Shown here one piece after another: positions 7,585 to 15,667 of a stretch of 35,399 bases of DNA. A model generated the notes under the pieces. That model had not been told where the DNA came from. It searched no databases and was given only the letters and a program-made list of their open reading frames with translations. The stretch's first letter is position 1. Each line of letters starts with the position of its first letter. The DNA comes from Alphaproteobacteria bacterium (GTDB taxonomy: Bacteria; Pseudomonadota; Alphaproteobacteria; Rhizobiales; BM303): positions 1 through 35,399 of the forward strand of contig JAJRYE010000127.1 in assembly GCA_024275895.1 (NCBI GenBank), written 5' to 3'. The translations under genes were made by a program, and so were the position numbers.

Positions 7585-9240
7585 GTGACAATTACAGACC
7601 CTCTGACCCAAGATCGGCAAAACAGCACCGATACGGCGCCGCTGTCCTTAAAACGCATTCTGGTGGCGCTTGACGCTTCGCCTTTCGCCGACCGGGCGCT
7701 GGGCGAGGCGGTTCGCCTTGCCGGCGCGGCGGGCGGGGTTGTCACCGGCATTCACGCCTATGCTGCCCGGCTGCATGATCACCGCTTCCGCCAGATGGAA
7801 GGCGGTTTGCCGGAGCGATATAAAAAAGAAGGCGAGATGGAGCATCAGCGCATTGTGCATGATGATCTCATCACCCGGGGGCTGGGGCTGATTTCCGACA
7901 GTTATCATGACGCGGCGCAGGGGATTTGCGATAAGGCGGATGTGCCTTTCCGGCGTCTGAGCCCTGAAGGCAAGAATTACCGGCGGCTGGTGGAGGCCGC
8001 TTCCAGCGGTGATTTTGATCTGCTGGCGCTCGGCGCCCAGGGGCTGGGTATCATGCCGGGCACGGTGATCGGCACGGTCTGCGAGCGCACCGTGCGCCGT
8101 TCGCCCATTGATGTACTGATTATTCGCAAGCCGCAAAGCGCCATTGGCGAGGGACCAGTTGTTGTGGCACTTGACGGCAGCCCGCGATCGTTCGGCGCCC
8201 TGATGACCGGGTTTGATCTGGCGCGGCGTTTCAATGTCAGACTTCATGCCGTGGCCGCTTACGATCCTTATTTTCATTATGTGGCATTCGACAAGATCGC
8301 GGTCAATCTGAGCAAGGAGGCGGGCGAGACCTTCAAGTTCAAGGAACAGGAACAACTGCATGAGGAAATTATTGATTCCGGTATTGCCCAGATTTACCAA
8401 TCGCATCTTGATGTGGCGCTCAGCGTCGCCAAAGACGAGGGCGTGGAGCTGACAACCGAGCTGCTTGAGGGCAAGCCCTATACCGCCATTGCCGCTTATC
8501 TTGAGGCGTGCGGGGCCTCATTGCTGATTGCAGGCAAGACCGGCGTTCACGCCGACCCGGACCTTGATATCGGCGGCAATGCCGAAAACCTGATGCGCAT
8601 CAGCCCGTGCAATATCTGGCTGACTTTAAGCACCTTCACACCGCCCTTTGACGCCGTGGCGCGCGAGACCATTTCCTGGACCGATGAGGCCGAGGCCAAA
8701 ATGCTCAAAGTTCCCGAGACGGCGCGCAAGATGGTGCGTATGGCGATCTTGCGGCTGGCGCAGGAAAGCGGCCATACCGTAATTACCACTTCACTGATCG
8801 AAGAGGCGACGAACCGGTTTTGCCCCGACAGGGGCGGCAGCGCCGAAGAGGCAAAAGCCATGGGCTGGTCGGATGCCGCAAAGGCGATGCTTGATAAAAA
8901 CGGCGATCCTTCGGTTTCGGCCAGTATTCGCCTCAGCGCCGAAAAACGGGCAAGGCGGGAACATAGCGCTGTGGTGGAAATAGCCCATGTGCAGCCCTTT
9001 ATCGAGGGCGGCGCGGCCCCGGCCCCGGTGTGGGACGCCGCCGCGCTGGCGCGGCTCTCGCGAGTGCCCGAGATGGTGCGCAGCTCCGTGCGCAGACGCA
9101 TAGAGGCATATGCGGCCGAGGCAGGCGAGGGGCGCATTTCCATTACCCTGGCCGAGGATGTGATCGCCGAATCAAGAAAGGCCATGGCAGGAAACATGCA
9201 GATGGGCGGGCATAAAATGCCGCCCGGACGGGATGTCTGA
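7585..9240 (+). CDS. Tandem universal stress protein with two PCP_red-like domains
   Basis: The 551-residue protein starts at GTG 7585, eight bases after AAGGAG. Residues about 23-183 and 190-348 are two UspA folds (LKRILVALDASPFADRAL and GPVVVALDGSPRSFGAL openings; the first ends in TVCERTVRRSPIDVLII). The C-terminal third holds two copies of a short helical module resembling the C-terminal domain of light-independent protochlorophyllide reductase subunit B (PCP_red): about 366-412 (VPETARKMVRMAILRLAQES) and 484-534 (VPEMVRSSVRRRIEAYAAEA). The same module ends the next gene product. Usp domains bind nucleotides in many family members. The PCP_red modules could recruit a tetrapyrrole or dock onto partner enzymes, which is inference. 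It is cytoplasmic and lies three bases before the radical SAM gene, so the two are surely cotranscribed. Confidence 0.8.
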   Translation: MTITDPLTQDRQNSTDTAPLSLKRILVALDASPFADRALGEAVRLAGAAGGVVTGIHAYAARLHDHRFRQMEGGLPERYKKEGEMEHQRIVHDDLITRGLGLISDSYHDAAQGICDKADVPFRRLSPEGKNYRRLVEAASSGDFDLLALGAQGLGIMPGTVIGTVCERTVRRSPIDVLIIRKPQSAIGEGPVVVALDGSPRSFGALMTGFDLARRFNVRLHAVAAYDPYFHYVAFDKIAVNLSKEAGETFKFKEQEQLHEEIIDSGIAQIYQSHLDVALSVAKDEGVELTTELLEGKPYTAIAAYLEACGASLLIAGKTGVHADPDLDIGGNAENLMRISPCNIWLTLSTFTPPFDAVARETISWTDEAEAKMLKVPETARKMVRMAILRLAQESGHTVITTSLIEEATNRFCPDRGGSAEEAKAMGWSDAAKAMLDKNGDPSVSASIRLSAEKRARREHSAVVEIAHVQPFIEGGAAPAPVWDAAALARLSRVPEMVRSSVRRRIEAYAAEAGEGRISITLAEDVIAESRKAMAGNMQMGGHKMPPGRDV

Positions 9241-9243
9241 GCA

Positions 9244-10527
9244 ATGGATGCGCCGGTCCAGTCTCCTTTTTTGATCGCGTTCAACCTGACGCGGCGCTGC
9301 AATCTGGGTTGCCGGCACTGTTATCTTGATGCGGGCACGAAAGAGCAGGGGGATGAGGGCGAGCTTGGGACCGCCGAAGCGCTGGCGCTGATTGACCAGA
9401 TCGCCGATCTTTCCGATGAGACCATGATCGTACTTACCGGTGGCGAGCCGCTGCTGCGCGGCGATATCGAGGAACTGGCGGCCTATGCTACCGGGCGCGG
9501 TCTGATGACGGTTCTGGGCACCAACGGGATCGGGCTGACAAAAAAACGCGTCGCCTCGCTTTTGAAAGCCGGAGTGCGCGCCGCCGGGATCAGCGTCGAT
9601 TCACTCAGGTCTGAATATCATGACAATTTCCGCGGCATGGCCGGGGCGTGGGTCAAAACCATGGCCGGGATAGATGAATGCCGCGCGGCGGGGCTGATGT
9701 ATCAGGTGCATTTTTCGGTAACCGAAGAAAACGCCCATGAGCTTGAGGACATGATCGCCTTTTGCCGCTCTTCCGGGGCGGCGGTGCTGAATGTGTTTTT
9801 CCTTGTCTGCACCGGGCGCGGCGAAACCTTTACCAATATCACGCCCCGGACCTATGAAAGGGTTCTGGAGCGGGTGGCGCAGGCGGCGCGCGATGAGCAA
9901 TCGCTGATTGTCAGGGCGCGCTGCGCACCGCATTTCAAGCGCATGGCGATGGAAATGGACCCGCCGCTGCCCGTTACCCAGGCCGATGGTTATGACGCAG
10001 GCGGCTGCCATGCCGGTATCCGCTATGCCCGCATCACACCCGAAGGCGCGGTCACGGCCTGCCCTTATATGGAAGAAAGCGTCGGCAATGTGCGCGAGAG
10101 CGGATTTGCCGGGATCTGGCATGATGCGCCCATGTTCAACGCACTGAGAAACCCGCAACTTGAAGGGCGCTGCGGGGAATGTGAATACACCCGGCTCTGC
10201 GGCGGCTGCCGCGCCCGGCCGCTGGCGCGGGACAACAATCTGATGGGTGAGGATTTTTTATGCGCCTATCAGCCCGGCGGCGGCGCGATCATCGCTCCCA
10301 TGCCGCAAACAAACAGCAATATGCCCTGGAGCGAGGAGGCGGAACAACGCCTGAAGCATGTTCCGGCCTTTGTGCGCCGTTTTGTCAAACGCCGCGCCGA
10401 GGATTTTGCCCGCGAGAGGGGGGAGGGCGAGGTTCTTGCCAGTCATCTTGACGAACTGGCCCGCCGCCGCTTTGGCGGCCCGCCGCCCTTTGCCGGCAGG
10501 GGCGGGAAAACAAAGAGTGTGACATGA
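9244..10527 (+). CDS. Radical SAM/SPASM enzyme with C-terminal PCP_red-like domain
   Basis: The 427-residue protein has the radical SAM cluster motif C19-x3-C23-x2-C26 (TRRCNLGCRHCYLD), the SAM-binding LTGGEPLLR segment and a TNG segment. A C-terminal SPASM-like cysteine set follows: CHAG, TACPYMEES, then CGECEYTRLCGGCRARP and a late Cys in DFLCAYQ. This arrangement is shared with the heme-pathway enzymes NirJ and AhbD and with peptide-modifying maturases. Residues about 365-415 (HVPAFVRRFVKRRAEDFARERGEGE, read in two parts around residue 378) form a PCP_red-like module like the two in the preceding gene. The start at 9244 is three bases after the previous stop, and its stop overlaps the next start (ATGA). 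Next to a protoporphyrinogen-oxidase-like gene, a tetrapyrrole substrate is the best guess; a peptide substrate is the alternative. Confidence 0.82.
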   Translation: MDAPVQSPFLIAFNLTRRCNLGCRHCYLDAGTKEQGDEGELGTAEALALIDQIADLSDETMIVLTGGEPLLRGDIEELAAYATGRGLMTVLGTNGIGLTKKRVASLLKAGVRAAGISVDSLRSEYHDNFRGMAGAWVKTMAGIDECRAAGLMYQVHFSVTEENAHELEDMIAFCRSSGAAVLNVFFLVCTGRGETFTNITPRTYERVLERVAQAARDEQSLIVRARCAPHFKRMAMEMDPPLPVTQADGYDAGGCHAGIRYARITPEGAVTACPYMEESVGNVRESGFAGIWHDAPMFNALRNPQLEGRCGECEYTRLCGGCRARPLARDNNLMGEDFLCAYQPGGGAIIAPMPQTNSNMPWSEEAEQRLKHVPAFVRRFVKRRAEDFARERGEGEVLASHLDELARRRFGGPPPFAGRGGKTKSVT

Positions 10528-11924
10528 TAGATGCGCTTGTCATCGGCGGCGGCATTTCGGGCCTGAGCGCGGCTTACGAGCTTGTCCGGCGCGGCTTCAA
10601 GGTTCAGATTGTGGAGCGACAGAACCGTTGCGGCGGTGCGGCGGTGTCGGAAAAAATCGGCGGCTTCCTGATGGAACACGGGCCCTCATCCATCAGCTCC
10701 AGTGTTGAAGGGGTTGAGGCGTATTCGCGCCAACTGGGTCTTGATGGCGTGAAATGCGGCCTGAAAACGGATGTGCGCTATCGCTATCTGGTCAAAGGCG
10801 GCCGTTTGCATCCTGTCGCCCCCCATCCGCTGGGGTTTTTCACCTCTTCATATCTCTCGCCCCGGGGGCGGCTTGCTCTGGCGCTGGAAATATTCCGGTG
10901 CAGGGGAGGTGCCTCGCAAGAAAGCGTGGCGCAGTTTTGCGACCGGCGTTTCGGGCGCGAATTTACCAGCCAGGTGATTGACCCGCTGGTTGCCGGGCTC
11001 TATGGAGCAAAAGCGGACGGGATTTGCCTTGACGCCGCTTTTCCGGCGCTGGCGGATATGGAGGCGCGTTACGGCTCTTTAACCGCAGCGGTAATTGCGC
11101 GCAAAATCTCGGGCGGGCGGATGCCAGCAAGGCGACTGTTTTCCTGGGCCGGTGGCATTGCCGACCTACCACGGGCGCTGGCGGCGCGGCTTGCGCCTTG
11201 CATTCAAACCGGCGCAGCGGTGCGGCGCATTGCAGCCGTGCCGGGCGGTTTCAGCATCGATACGGGCCGCAATGGCCGGTTACTTGCCCGCAATGTGATA
11301 CTCGCCGTCCAGCCCCATGCCGCTGCGGCTTTGGTCGAAAATCTTGATGCGGGCGCCGCCGCGGCTCTTTATGATATTCCGGCGCCGCCGGTCTCGGTTG
11401 TTTATCTGGGATTCAGGACAGCGCAAATCAGGCACAAGCTGGACGGTATCGGCTATCTGACGCCCCAGTCTGAAGGCCGGACGGCCTCCGGGGTTTTGTT
11501 TCCTTCCTCGATGTTTGCGCGAAGGGCGCCAGAAGGGCATGCCGCGTTTTCGGTTTATATCGGTGGTTCGCGTGCTCCAGAAGTGGCGGGGCGTCCCCCC
11601 GAAGAACTTGTCGTCATGGCGCGCGCGGAGCTTGTTGACACGGTCGGCGCGCGCGGCGCGCCGGTTGTGGCGCGGGTCAGGCAATGGGCCCGCGGTCTTC
11701 CGCAACCGGCTCCGGGCCATGAACAGCGCCTTGACGCGCTCAAAAAGGCGGAAGGGAAATATCCGGGACTGTTTTTCACCGGTAATTATTTTTCAGGTCC
11801 GGGAATGGCCCGGTGTATCAATAATGCCGTTGAAACGGCGCTCAGGGCGGTCTCGCTTATGGAACAGCAAGGCCCGGTTTCCGATGCAGCAGAAATAAAA
11901 TATAATTTGCAGGGTGTTATGTGA
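10524..11924 (+). CDS. HemY/HemG-like FAD-dependent protoporphyrinogen oxidase family protein
   Basis: The 466-residue protein begins at an ATG overlapping the stop of the radical SAM gene, which implies translational coupling. The N-terminus is a classic FAD/NAD-binding fold (DALVIGGGISGLSAAYEL, then an acidic residue in VQIVERQNRCGG). The FLMEHGPSSI segment, the central LVAGLYGAKAD and the C-terminal FFTGNYFSGPGMARCINNAV match oxygen-dependent protoporphyrinogen/coproporphyrinogen oxidases. Length is normal for the family. The usual reaction is six-electron oxidation of porphyrinogen to porphyrin in heme synthesis. Here the gene is not in a general heme operon but ends a maturation-like gene set containing PCP_red modules, so it may act on a dedicated tetrapyrrole or serve as the cell's only such oxidase. 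No terminator is visible after it; an IS remnant follows within about 15 bases. Confidence 0.8.
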   Translation: MIDALVIGGGISGLSAAYELVRRGFKVQIVERQNRCGGAAVSEKIGGFLMEHGPSSISSSVEGVEAYSRQLGLDGVKCGLKTDVRYRYLVKGGRLHPVAPHPLGFFTSSYLSPRGRLALALEIFRCRGGASQESVAQFCDRRFGREFTSQVIDPLVAGLYGAKADGICLDAAFPALADMEARYGSLTAAVIARKISGGRMPARRLFSWAGGIADLPRALAARLAPCIQTGAAVRRIAAVPGGFSIDTGRNGRLLARNVILAVQPHAAAALVENLDAGAAAALYDIPAPPVSVVYLGFRTAQIRHKLDGIGYLTPQSEGRTASGVLFPSSMFARRAPEGHAAFSVYIGGSRAPEVAGRPPEELVVMARAELVDTVGARGAPVVARVRQWARGLPQPAPGHEQRLDALKKAEGKYPGLFFTGNYFSGPGMARCINNAVETALRAVSLMEQQGPVSDAAEIKYNLQGVM

Positions 11925-11937
11925 GTTGGATCATATC

Positions 11938-12510
11938 CTAGCCTGAATCATTCACGACGGTCGCCTGATTTTGCGTAAGCGAGCAGAACTGGCCGGGTTG
12001 ACGGCGGTGTGGGGGGGATGTTTCAGAGGAAGCTGGGTGTACGCGTCGGGGTTGATATCAAGGGGTTTACAGCGGCACATGCCGCGCCGTCCAGGGGCTT
12101 TGGGCCGAGAGTTTTCCCAACAGGAGGATGAGCATGTCCTTGTTTGGACAGGCCGTTGGCAGGGCGATGCGGATACGCGATTTGAGTTGGTCTATGCGCA
12201 CAGCGATTTTCAGGAAGGCGCGGCGGATGGTCTCGAATGTCGCGCCTCGCCAGCGCGAGCGTTTGGGTGCGGCCCTGCGCAGAAGCAAGAGAAGCCAATA
12301 GGCCCCGGTGTGCAGGAACAGGCGGAACTGGTTGGCTTCCCAGCGATGACAGGAGGTGCGGTCTGATTTGGTGTAGAGTTTGTGCTCCTTGATCAGGTTC
12401 TCCATTTTTCCGCGTGCGCAATAGACCTTTTCATAAAGGTGTTTAGCCCGCCCGGTGAGGCTGGTGACGATGAAACGCACATCGGTGCCCATGGCAGTCT
12501 GAACCGCACC
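11938..12510 (-). mobile_element. IS1380-family insertion sequence remnant (3' half with transposase C-terminus)
   Basis: On the minus strand an open frame from about 12492 to 12067 encodes the C-terminal part of an IS1380-type DDE transposase, with hallmark segments FIVTSLTGRAKHLYEKVYCARG, KMENLIKEHKL, DRTSCHRWEANQFRLFLHTGAY and IRIALPTACPNKDML (each quoted in part). The frame is intact over about 140 residues, but the N-terminal two thirds of the protein, including most catalytic residues, are missing. Beyond the transposase stop, 11938-12066 should be the element's non-coding end; CCTAGCCTGAATCATTCACG at 11938-11957 is a candidate terminal inverted repeat, from memory of the family. At about 12510-12530 the sequence passes directly into the 3' part of a proV-like gene, so the other half of the element has been deleted. 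Confidence 0.8.
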
Positions 12511-12524
12511 GGTAAACCCGGAGC

Positions 12525-13017
12525 GGTTCAATCCGCTGATCCGTACCGATATGCAGGATATGTTGCTGGATTTGCAGCAGGAATTGCACAAGACAGTGGT
12601 TTTTATCACCCATGATCTCGATGAGGCTTTGCGGATTGGTGATAATATCGCTATCTTGCGCGATGGAGTGATCGTGCAAAAAGCGACAACGCCCGGGATT
12701 ATTCTGAAACCGGCGGATGGCTACGTCGCAGATTTCACCAAGGATATCAATCGGGCGCGGGTGCTGAAAGTCGGCGCGGTCATGGATGAGGCAATCATGG
12801 ATGGGGGGCAAAGATAGGCAGGAACGATGTTATCGAAGAGGCCTTGCAGGTTATCTCGGGTGCAAAAGCCGGGAGGGCGGTTGTAACGGATAACGGCAAG
12901 CCGGTAGGTTCGGTCACGCTGGACAAAATGATAGCCGCGATCGCCCGGCGCGAGGCACAAAACAAGGTCGGCGAAGCCTGTTTCTGGATAGTGGTAAGAT
13001 GGAACTCAAAGCACTGA
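12525..13017 (+). pseudogene. Truncated and frameshifted glycine betaine/proline ABC transporter ATPase (ProV/OpuAA type)
   Basis: From about 12530 the plus strand reads NPLIRTDMQDMLLDLQ, then VVFITHDLDEALRIGD, NIAILRDGVIVQ and VADFTKDINRARVLKV. These are the end of the ATPase domain, after Walker B, of a quaternary-amine uptake ATPase. The first frame stops at the TAG at 12815-12817. The protein clearly continues in another frame (GRNDVIEEALQVISGA, RAVVTDNGKPVGSVTLDKM), the C-terminal CBS region, to a TGA at 13015-13017. The shift maps to the run of six G at 12803-12808. Walker A, the signature motif and the first half of the gene are absent, lost at the junction with the IS1380 remnant. The tail overlaps the start of the next gene by 19 bases. 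It cannot make a working transporter subunit. Confidence 0.85.
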
Positions 13018-13772
13018 TTTTTGATGTTGACGGGACGCTTGCGGAAACCGAAGAGGCGCACCGCGAGGCGTTCAATCTGGTTTTTGCCGAAAACGGCCTG
13101 AACTGGCGCTGGGACCGCAAGCTCTATGGCAAATTGCTGGAAATCACCGGCGGCAAGGAGCGCATGCGGCATTTCGTGAACACATATTCGCCGCAGGACG
13201 GAGCGCGATTTGCTGCTGATGATGCCCTCATCGCCGCCATGCACAAGCGCAAGACGCAAATCTATACCGATCTGGTCCGTACCGGCGAGGTGCCGCTGCG
13301 TCCCGGTGTGGAGCGGCTGATCAGGGAGGCGCGCGCGGCGGGGGTTCGGCTGGCCATCTCCACGACAACAAATCTGCTTCCCTTGCAGGCGTTGTTTGAG
13401 GGCACGCTCGGACTTGAGGCGCTTGACGGGTTCGATGCGGTAGCGGCGGGAGACATGGTTGCGCATAAAAAGCCTGCTCCCGATCTTTATCTGCTGGCGC
13501 TGGAGGAGCTTGATCTGCCGGCTGAAAATTGCCTGGCACTGGAGGATTCGCGCAATGGTCTGGTCTCGGCGCAGGCCGCGGGGCTTGAAACCCTGATAAC
13601 CGTGAATACCTATACGCAGGAGCAGGACTTTTCCGGCGCGCTGGGCGTTCTGAGCGATCTGGGCGAGCCGGACAGCCCCATGCGGGTTTTGTCCGGTCCG
13701 GATGTTGATGCTGCTTGTATTGGTATCGGCATACTGGAGACGATGTTTGAGGCGCAAAGGGCTGGACAATAA
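12999..13772 (+). CDS. cbbY: HAD-superfamily phosphatase, CbbY-like
   Basis: The 257-residue protein has the HAD nucleophile motif DVDGT (D9 and D11), followed by LAETEEAHREAFNLVF and WDRKLYGKLLEITGGKER, which closely resemble Rhodobacter CbbY. Motif II is in RLAISTTTN, a Lys lies in AHKKPAPDLY and motif III is LALEDSRNGL. CbbY dephosphorylates xylulose-1,5-bisphosphate, a Rubisco inhibitor; related family members act on other sugar phosphates, so the substrate here is uncertain without a cbb operon in view. The start overlaps the tail of the decayed proV gene, and no good ribosome site beyond weak purines is visible, so its original promoter may have changed with the deletion upstream. An AT-rich gap separates it from mrp. 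Confidence 0.75.
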   Translation: MELKALIFDVDGTLAETEEAHREAFNLVFAENGLNWRWDRKLYGKLLEITGGKERMRHFVNTYSPQDGARFAADDALIAAMHKRKTQIYTDLVRTGEVPLRPGVERLIREARAAGVRLAISTTTNLLPLQALFEGTLGLEALDGFDAVAAGDMVAHKKPAPDLYLLALEELDLPAENCLALEDSRNGLVSAQAAGLETLITVNTYTQEQDFSGALGVLSDLGEPDSPMRVLSGPDVDAACIGIGILETMFEAQRAGQ

Positions 13773-13889
13773 AATATAGTTAGTAATAGTTCAAAAAATA
13801 TATATTAGATAAAGCTAAAATAAAGATGGATTCGCATTTCTCATCACGATAAACAGATGCAACACTTCAATCAGGAAACGGAACAAACG
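13773..13889 (+). promoter_or_regulatory. AT-rich intergenic region, probable promoter of mrp/apbC
   Basis: This 117-base gap is strikingly AT-rich, with runs such as AAAAAATATATATTAG around 13793-13808, against a G+C-rich background. It ends in AGGAAACGGAACAAACG just before the ATG at 13890. It is the only place for a promoter of the mrp-DUF4202 pair. I cannot fix a single -35/-10 pair with confidence. Confidence 0.4.
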
Positions 13890-15008
13890 ATGTCAATACT
13901 GAGCAAGGAAATGGTTCTGGAAGCCCTTGGGCAGATCACCGAGGAAGGCTCCGGCAAGAGCGTTGTTGAACTGGATATGGTCAAGGGGCTGGCGGTAAAG
14001 GAAGGCAAGGTTGCCTTTGCCATTGAAATTGACGCTGCCCGGGCGCAGGAAATGGAACCCATGCGCAAGGCGTGCGAGGATGTGGTAAAAGCGCTGCCCG
14101 ATTGTAAATCGGTTACGGTTGTGCTCACCGCGCATTCCGATGCCGGGGCCGCCGCACCCAAGGGCAACGGACAGGCCGCGCCGCATGCGGCGGCGGTGAG
14201 CGGGGCCGATGTTTTTGCCCCCGGCGTCAAACAGATTATCGCGGTTGCCAGCGGCAAGGGCGGGGTGGGCAAATCCACACTTGCGGTCAATCTGGCCTAT
14301 GCGCTCGCGGCGCAGGGCAAACGGATCGGTATACTGGATGCCGATATTTACGGCCCCTCGCTGCCGCGTATGCTGGGCTCGAACAAGCAACCTGAAGTCA
14401 CCGGCTCGAAAATGAATCCGATCGCGGTCAACGGCATTGTCGCCATGTCGATCGGCTATCTGGTGGACGAAGACACCGCCATGATCTGGCGCGGTCCCAT
14501 GGTGATGAGCGCTCTGGAGCAGATGCTGCGTGATGTCAACTGGGGCGAGCTGGATATTCTGGTGGTAGACATGCCGCCGGGCACCGGTGACGCCCAGCTT
14601 ACCATGGCGCAACGGGTCTCCCTGGCCGGCGCCGTGGTTGTTTCCACGCCGCAGGATATTGCCTTGATTGATGCGCGCAAGGGTCTGAATATGTTCAGGA
14701 AAGTTGACGTTCCGGTTCTCGGTTTTGTTGAGAATATGAGCTATTATGTCTGCCCCAATTGCGGCGATCGGGCCGAGATTTTCGGTCATGGCGGCGCTAG
14801 GGAGGCGGCTGCCAATCTGGGCATTGATTTCCTCGGGGAAATTCCGCTGGATGTGAAAATTCGCGAAACTTCCGATGCCGGGCAGCCGATCGTGATCTCC
14901 GATCCAGACTCGCCACTGGCAAAAGCCTATACGGATGTGGCCAGGGGCGTTATCGAGGGACTGGAAAAAAGCAGCGCCAAACCGGCGCCGAAGATCTCGG
15001 TGGGTTAG
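13890..15008 (+). CDS. apbC: Mrp/NBP35-family P-loop ATPase, iron-sulfur cluster carrier ApbC
   Basis: I choose the ATG at 13890 (MSILSKEM) over the in-frame ATG at 13857, because a purine-rich AGGAAACGGAA lies just upstream and family members begin at this point; it gives 372 residues. An N-terminal MIP18/DUF59-like domain (about 1-90) is followed by an Ala-rich linker and the deviant Walker A motif SGKGGVGKSTLAVNLA. Downstream are DADIYGPSLPRML, DMPPGTGDAQLTMAQ and the C-terminal CPNCG metal-binding pair in MSYYVCPNCGDRAEIFG. ApbC-type proteins bind and transfer [4Fe-4S] clusters to apoproteins in the cytoplasm with ATP hydrolysis. It could serve the many Fe-S proteins in this window, such as the radical SAM enzyme and the molybdenum subunit, though it is a general housekeeping factor. 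The next gene follows five bases after its stop. Confidence 0.92.
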   Translation: MSILSKEMVLEALGQITEEGSGKSVVELDMVKGLAVKEGKVAFAIEIDAARAQEMEPMRKACEDVVKALPDCKSVTVVLTAHSDAGAAAPKGNGQAAPHAAAVSGADVFAPGVKQIIAVASGKGGVGKSTLAVNLAYALAAQGKRIGILDADIYGPSLPRMLGSNKQPEVTGSKMNPIAVNGIVAMSIGYLVDEDTAMIWRGPMVMSALEQMLRDVNWGELDILVVDMPPGTGDAQLTMAQRVSLAGAVVVSTPQDIALIDARKGLNMFRKVDVPVLGFVENMSYYVCPNCGDRAEIFGHGGAREAAANLGIDFLGEIPLDVKIRETSDAGQPIVISDPDSPLAKAYTDVARGVIEGLEKSSAKPAPKISVG

Positions 15009-15013
15009 GCCCT

Positions 15014-15667
15014 GTGGCCGATTTTGACGCCGTTATAGCCGCGATTGATGCGGCAAACGCGAAAAGCCCGCGCCTTGCGCAAGTGGCCGGGCAATCGCGT
15101 TCTTACGAGAATGTCTATTCCGAACGCATGAGCGCCGCCATGGCGCGCATGTACCCGCAAGCTTCCGAACGCTTGCGTATCGCGGCGCGGGCCCAGCATA
15201 TAAGGCGCTGGGAAATCCCGCGCGGCGATTATCCGCAGGGGCGCGCCGGTTACAACAACTGGCGCAAAACCTGCCGTGAGCATCATGCGGCGGTGGTGGC
15301 CGGAATTATGCGCGAACACGGCTATGGGGAAGACGATATTGCGGCGGTCGGCACCTATCTGAAGAAGCAGAAGCTGAAGAAAAATGATGAATCCCAGGCG
15401 CTGGAAAATGTCGTTGATGTTGTTTTTCTGGAATATTACTGGGATGAATTTACCCGGAAATTTCCCCATTACGATGACGACAAGCTGATCGACATTATCG
15501 GTAAAACCTTGCTGAAAATGTCGTCGCACGGGCATAAGGCGGCGCTGGCGCTTGACTTGCCGCCCAAAACCTCGGCGCTTGTCGCCGCCGCGCTTGTGGC
15601 GCAAAAAGACAAGCTCGCTGTTCTGGCGGCGGCAGAAAAGGCGAGCCTGAGCGCCAGGCTGCTTTAA
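15014..15667 (+). CDS. DUF4202-family protein
   Basis: The 217-residue protein is read from GTG at 15014, five bases after the apbC stop; no strong ribosome site is visible, so it is probably translated by coupling. It matches the DUF4202 family: FDAVIAAIDAANAKSPRL, LRIAARAQHIRRWEIPRGDYP, YNNWRKTCREHHAAV, VVDVVFLEYYWDEF and a C-terminal MSSHGHKAAL. Conserved His and Asp/Glu residues in AQHIRRW, REHH and SSHGH resemble a metal-binding HD-like arrangement, but no function is established to my knowledge. It is soluble, with no signal peptide. Its TAA overlaps the stop codon of the convergent FecR-domain gene by three or four bases at 15664-15667, leaving no space for a separate terminator. Confidence 0.8.
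   Translation: MADFDAVIAAIDAANAKSPRLAQVAGQSRSYENVYSERMSAAMARMYPQASERLRIAARAQHIRRWEIPRGDYPQGRAGYNNWRKTCREHHAAVVAGIMREHGYGEDDIAAVGTYLKKQKLKKNDESQALENVVDVVFLEYYWDEFTRKFPHYDDDKLIDIIGKTLLKMSSHGHKAALALDLPPKTSALVAAALVAQKDKLAVLAAAEKASLSARLL

Noticed and set aside
6817-7620. A 267-codon minus-strand open frame
   Set aside because: It lies opposite the FGE-fold gene, which has unmistakable family motifs; the minus frame has none.
12521-12542. A tRNA T-arm-like sequence (AGCGG, TTCAAT, CCGCT) at the IS1380/proV junction, possibly an integration site
   Set aside because: The loop has six bases rather than seven, there is no acceptor, D or anticodon arm upstream, and the bases read in frame as the conserved NPLIRTDM segment of ProV.
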